Assembly: GCA_003662715.1 (NCBI GenBank)
Contig: QMYO01000128.1
Location: forward strand, 1 to 5,694
Reading direction: 5' to 3'
DNA length: 5,694 nucleotides
From: Candidatus Bathyarchaeota archaeon
GTDB taxonomy: Archaea; Thermoproteota; Bathyarchaeia; Bathyarchaeales; Bathyarchaeaceae
A program made the position numbers and the translations under genes. The notes under the pieces are model-generated. The model did not search any database, was not told the DNA's origin, and saw nothing but the letters and a program-made list of their open reading frames with translations. Positions 4,929-5,694 of the stretch are shown piece after piece (position 1 is the first letter of the stretch; every line of letters starts with the position of its first letter).

Positions 4929-5694
4929 TTAGGTTTTATGCCTTATCGACTTGATCATTTTTTTAACTTTTTCTCGTCTTATGGTTTCTAAGAGAAATCT
5001 TAACGGATCTACTTGAGGTTCAATGTTGACTGTTTGTCCTTCAATGGGTTTTTGACAGACAAGCACGTATTCGTGGGCTATTATGGGCACGCCTTTATGT
5101 TTTTTGTAATATAACACTCGCCAGAATGAGTGTTGCTTCAATCGTAGCTTATACAGTTTTATAAGCTGGAAGCCAGCTTTCTTTAGGATAAGCCACGTGT
5201 GCCACGGTAGGTCCACAGTTTTCTTGTTTCGAATAAAGGCTTTTACGATTATTATGGCGAGTCCGCCTGGCTTGAGAACTTTGTGCATTTCGCCATAAAC
5301 TTTTAGCATAGCGGACAAGTATGTTTCTTTAGTAAGGTTGCCTATGTTGCTCGGGTTTTCAGAGTAGCCCATAGGAAGGTTCTTTGCTACGTCTAGCTTG
5401 CTTCCCTTCCACGCTCCAGAAGCCCTTTTCTCTCTGGAATCGTGAAGCTGTCTTTCGTAGGGTGGACTTGTTAGGGCAACATCTACCTCTAACTTTCTGT
5501 ATTCTTCATCTGTTGATTTTAGGTTTCCAATGTTGTCTGGATTCGGTGAGTTGCTTAATTCTGTGGCGTATGTGCCTGTTTGGGCGAGGGTGGGGTCCCG
5601 TGAGGCTATACCGCCCCTTGTGTGTCTGCTTGAACCATCCAAACTTGCTTCATAAGGAGGTGATGTTAAAACTGCGTCTACGTTCCCTAAGGGC
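4929..5694 (-). CDS. DNA methyltransferase (SPPY type) with duplicated catalytic module, C-terminal 254 residues
   Basis: The frame enters at the right edge and ends at TAA 4931-4929. It shows VDAVLTSPPYE (TSPPY at 5666-5652) and again VDVALTSPPYE (TSPPY at 5471-5457). TSPPY is motif IV of amino-methyltransferases, usually N4-cytosine or N6-adenine enzymes, and holds the target base. Each copy is followed by NIGNL (5534-5520 and 5348-5334). After the second copy come HKVLKPGGLAIIIVKAF, a strand-turn of the SAM-dependent fold, FWRVLYY and HEYVLVCQKP, then a charged tail. No FxGxG SAM-binding motif is visible, so motif I is presumably upstream, outside the window. The TTG at 5642, a possible start, lies between the two modules and is not real because the frame is open to the edge. 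The ParB-like gene follows on the same strand. A solitary or virus-type modification enzyme is more likely than half of a restriction system, since no nuclease is seen. Confidence 0.85.
   Translation of the reverse strand, partial: PLGNVDAVLTSPPYEASLDGSSRHTRGGIASRDPTLAQTGTYATELSNSPNPDNIGNLKSTDEEYRKLEVDVALTSPPYERQLHDSREKRASGAWKGSKLDVAKNLPMGYSENPSNIGNLTKETYLSAMLKVYGEMHKVLKPGGLAIIIVKAFIRNKKTVDLPWHTWLILKKAGFQLIKLYKLRLKQHSFWRVLYYKKHKGVPIIAHEYVLVCQKPIEGQTVNIEPQVDPLRFLLETIRREKVKKMIKSIRHKT
5334..5666 (-). repeat. Two tandem coding modules: VD..LTSPPYE ... NIGNL
   Basis: Module 1 spans TSPPY (5666-5652) to NIGNL (5534-5520). Module 2 spans TSPPY (5471-5457) to NIGNL (5348-5334). The TSPPY copies are 65 codons apart and the NIGNL copies 62. 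Matching ends include NSPNPDNIGNLK against YSENPSNIGNLT, and VDAVLTSPPYE against VDVALTSPPYE. The middles differ, so the repeat is old and visible mainly at protein level. PLGN just before the first VDAV at the window edge hints at a further NIGNL-like end upstream. Confidence 0.75.

Noticed and set aside
4804..4932. Plus-strand open frame across the gap between methylase and ParB-like genes (open from about 4703)
   Set aside because: No start codon before 4804 and no ribosome-binding site. The cysteine-rich translation looks like the complement of the more protein-like minus-strand frame.
5640..5642. TTG at 5642 as the methylase start
   Set aside because: The frame continues upstream to the window edge with VDAVLTSPPYEAS, which is clearly coding, so the gene begins outside the window.
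5654..5664. Perfect Shine-Dalgarno sequence AAGGAGGTGAT on the plus strand
   Set aside because: It is the complement of the codons for the TSPPY motif of the methylase. No plus-strand reading frame of note follows.
1..5694. CRISPR arrays, tRNA or rRNA genes, insertion-sequence ends
   Set aside because: I saw no regularly spaced direct repeats, no tRNA-like TTCRANNC-centred structure and no transposase or flanking inverted repeats in either strand.

Overview
The window is AT-rich and looks archaeal. Promoter-like TATA boxes of the TTTATATA type lie at a fitting distance upstream of several genes, Shine-Dalgarno cores are of the GGTG type, and TTG starts are used. Exact phylogeny cannot be read from the sequence; an uncultivated Thermoproteota/Bathyarchaeia-type genome is my guess, from the style of the ParB-like and methylase proteins. 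Every gene I can support is on the minus strand, so transcription runs from high to low coordinates.

Right part (about 3925-5694): a DNA-modification/partition-like block. It starts with the C-terminal 254 residues of a DNA methyltransferase whose 5' end lies outside the window. The visible part carries two copies of a module with a TSPPY catalytic-type motif followed by NIGNL. About 330 bases of intergenic or remnant sequence follow. They include an open frame that continues in phase directly after the methylase stop codon, and a 40-codon ORF overlapping its end. Next is a ParB/Srx-like DNA-binding protein (DGEHR motif, helix-turn-helix, ribbon-helix-helix-like tail) whose reading frame has no ATG, GTG or TTG start ahead of its conserved N-terminal motif.

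Left part (1-3878): a metabolic operon behind a good archaeal promoter at 3871-3878. In order of transcription it holds (1) a 224-residue phosphate-binding TIM-barrel protein of unknown substrate, (2) a class-III PLP aminotransferase similar to glutamate-1-semialdehyde aminomutase, (3) an L-fucose/L-arabinose isomerase-like protein, and (4) the start of a saccharopine/lysine-6-dehydrogenase-like NAD(P) oxidoreductase that runs off the left edge. The gaps are 52, 13 and 103 bases. The first three are probably co-transcribed; extra promoter-like boxes precede genes 2 and 4.

An isomerase-like, an aminotransferase, a lysine-dehydrogenase-like and an aldolase/synthase-like barrel protein in one transcription unit suggest a small pathway that handles an amino-substituted carbon skeleton. 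I do not recognise this combination as a described pathway, and the substrate cannot be deduced from sequence alone.
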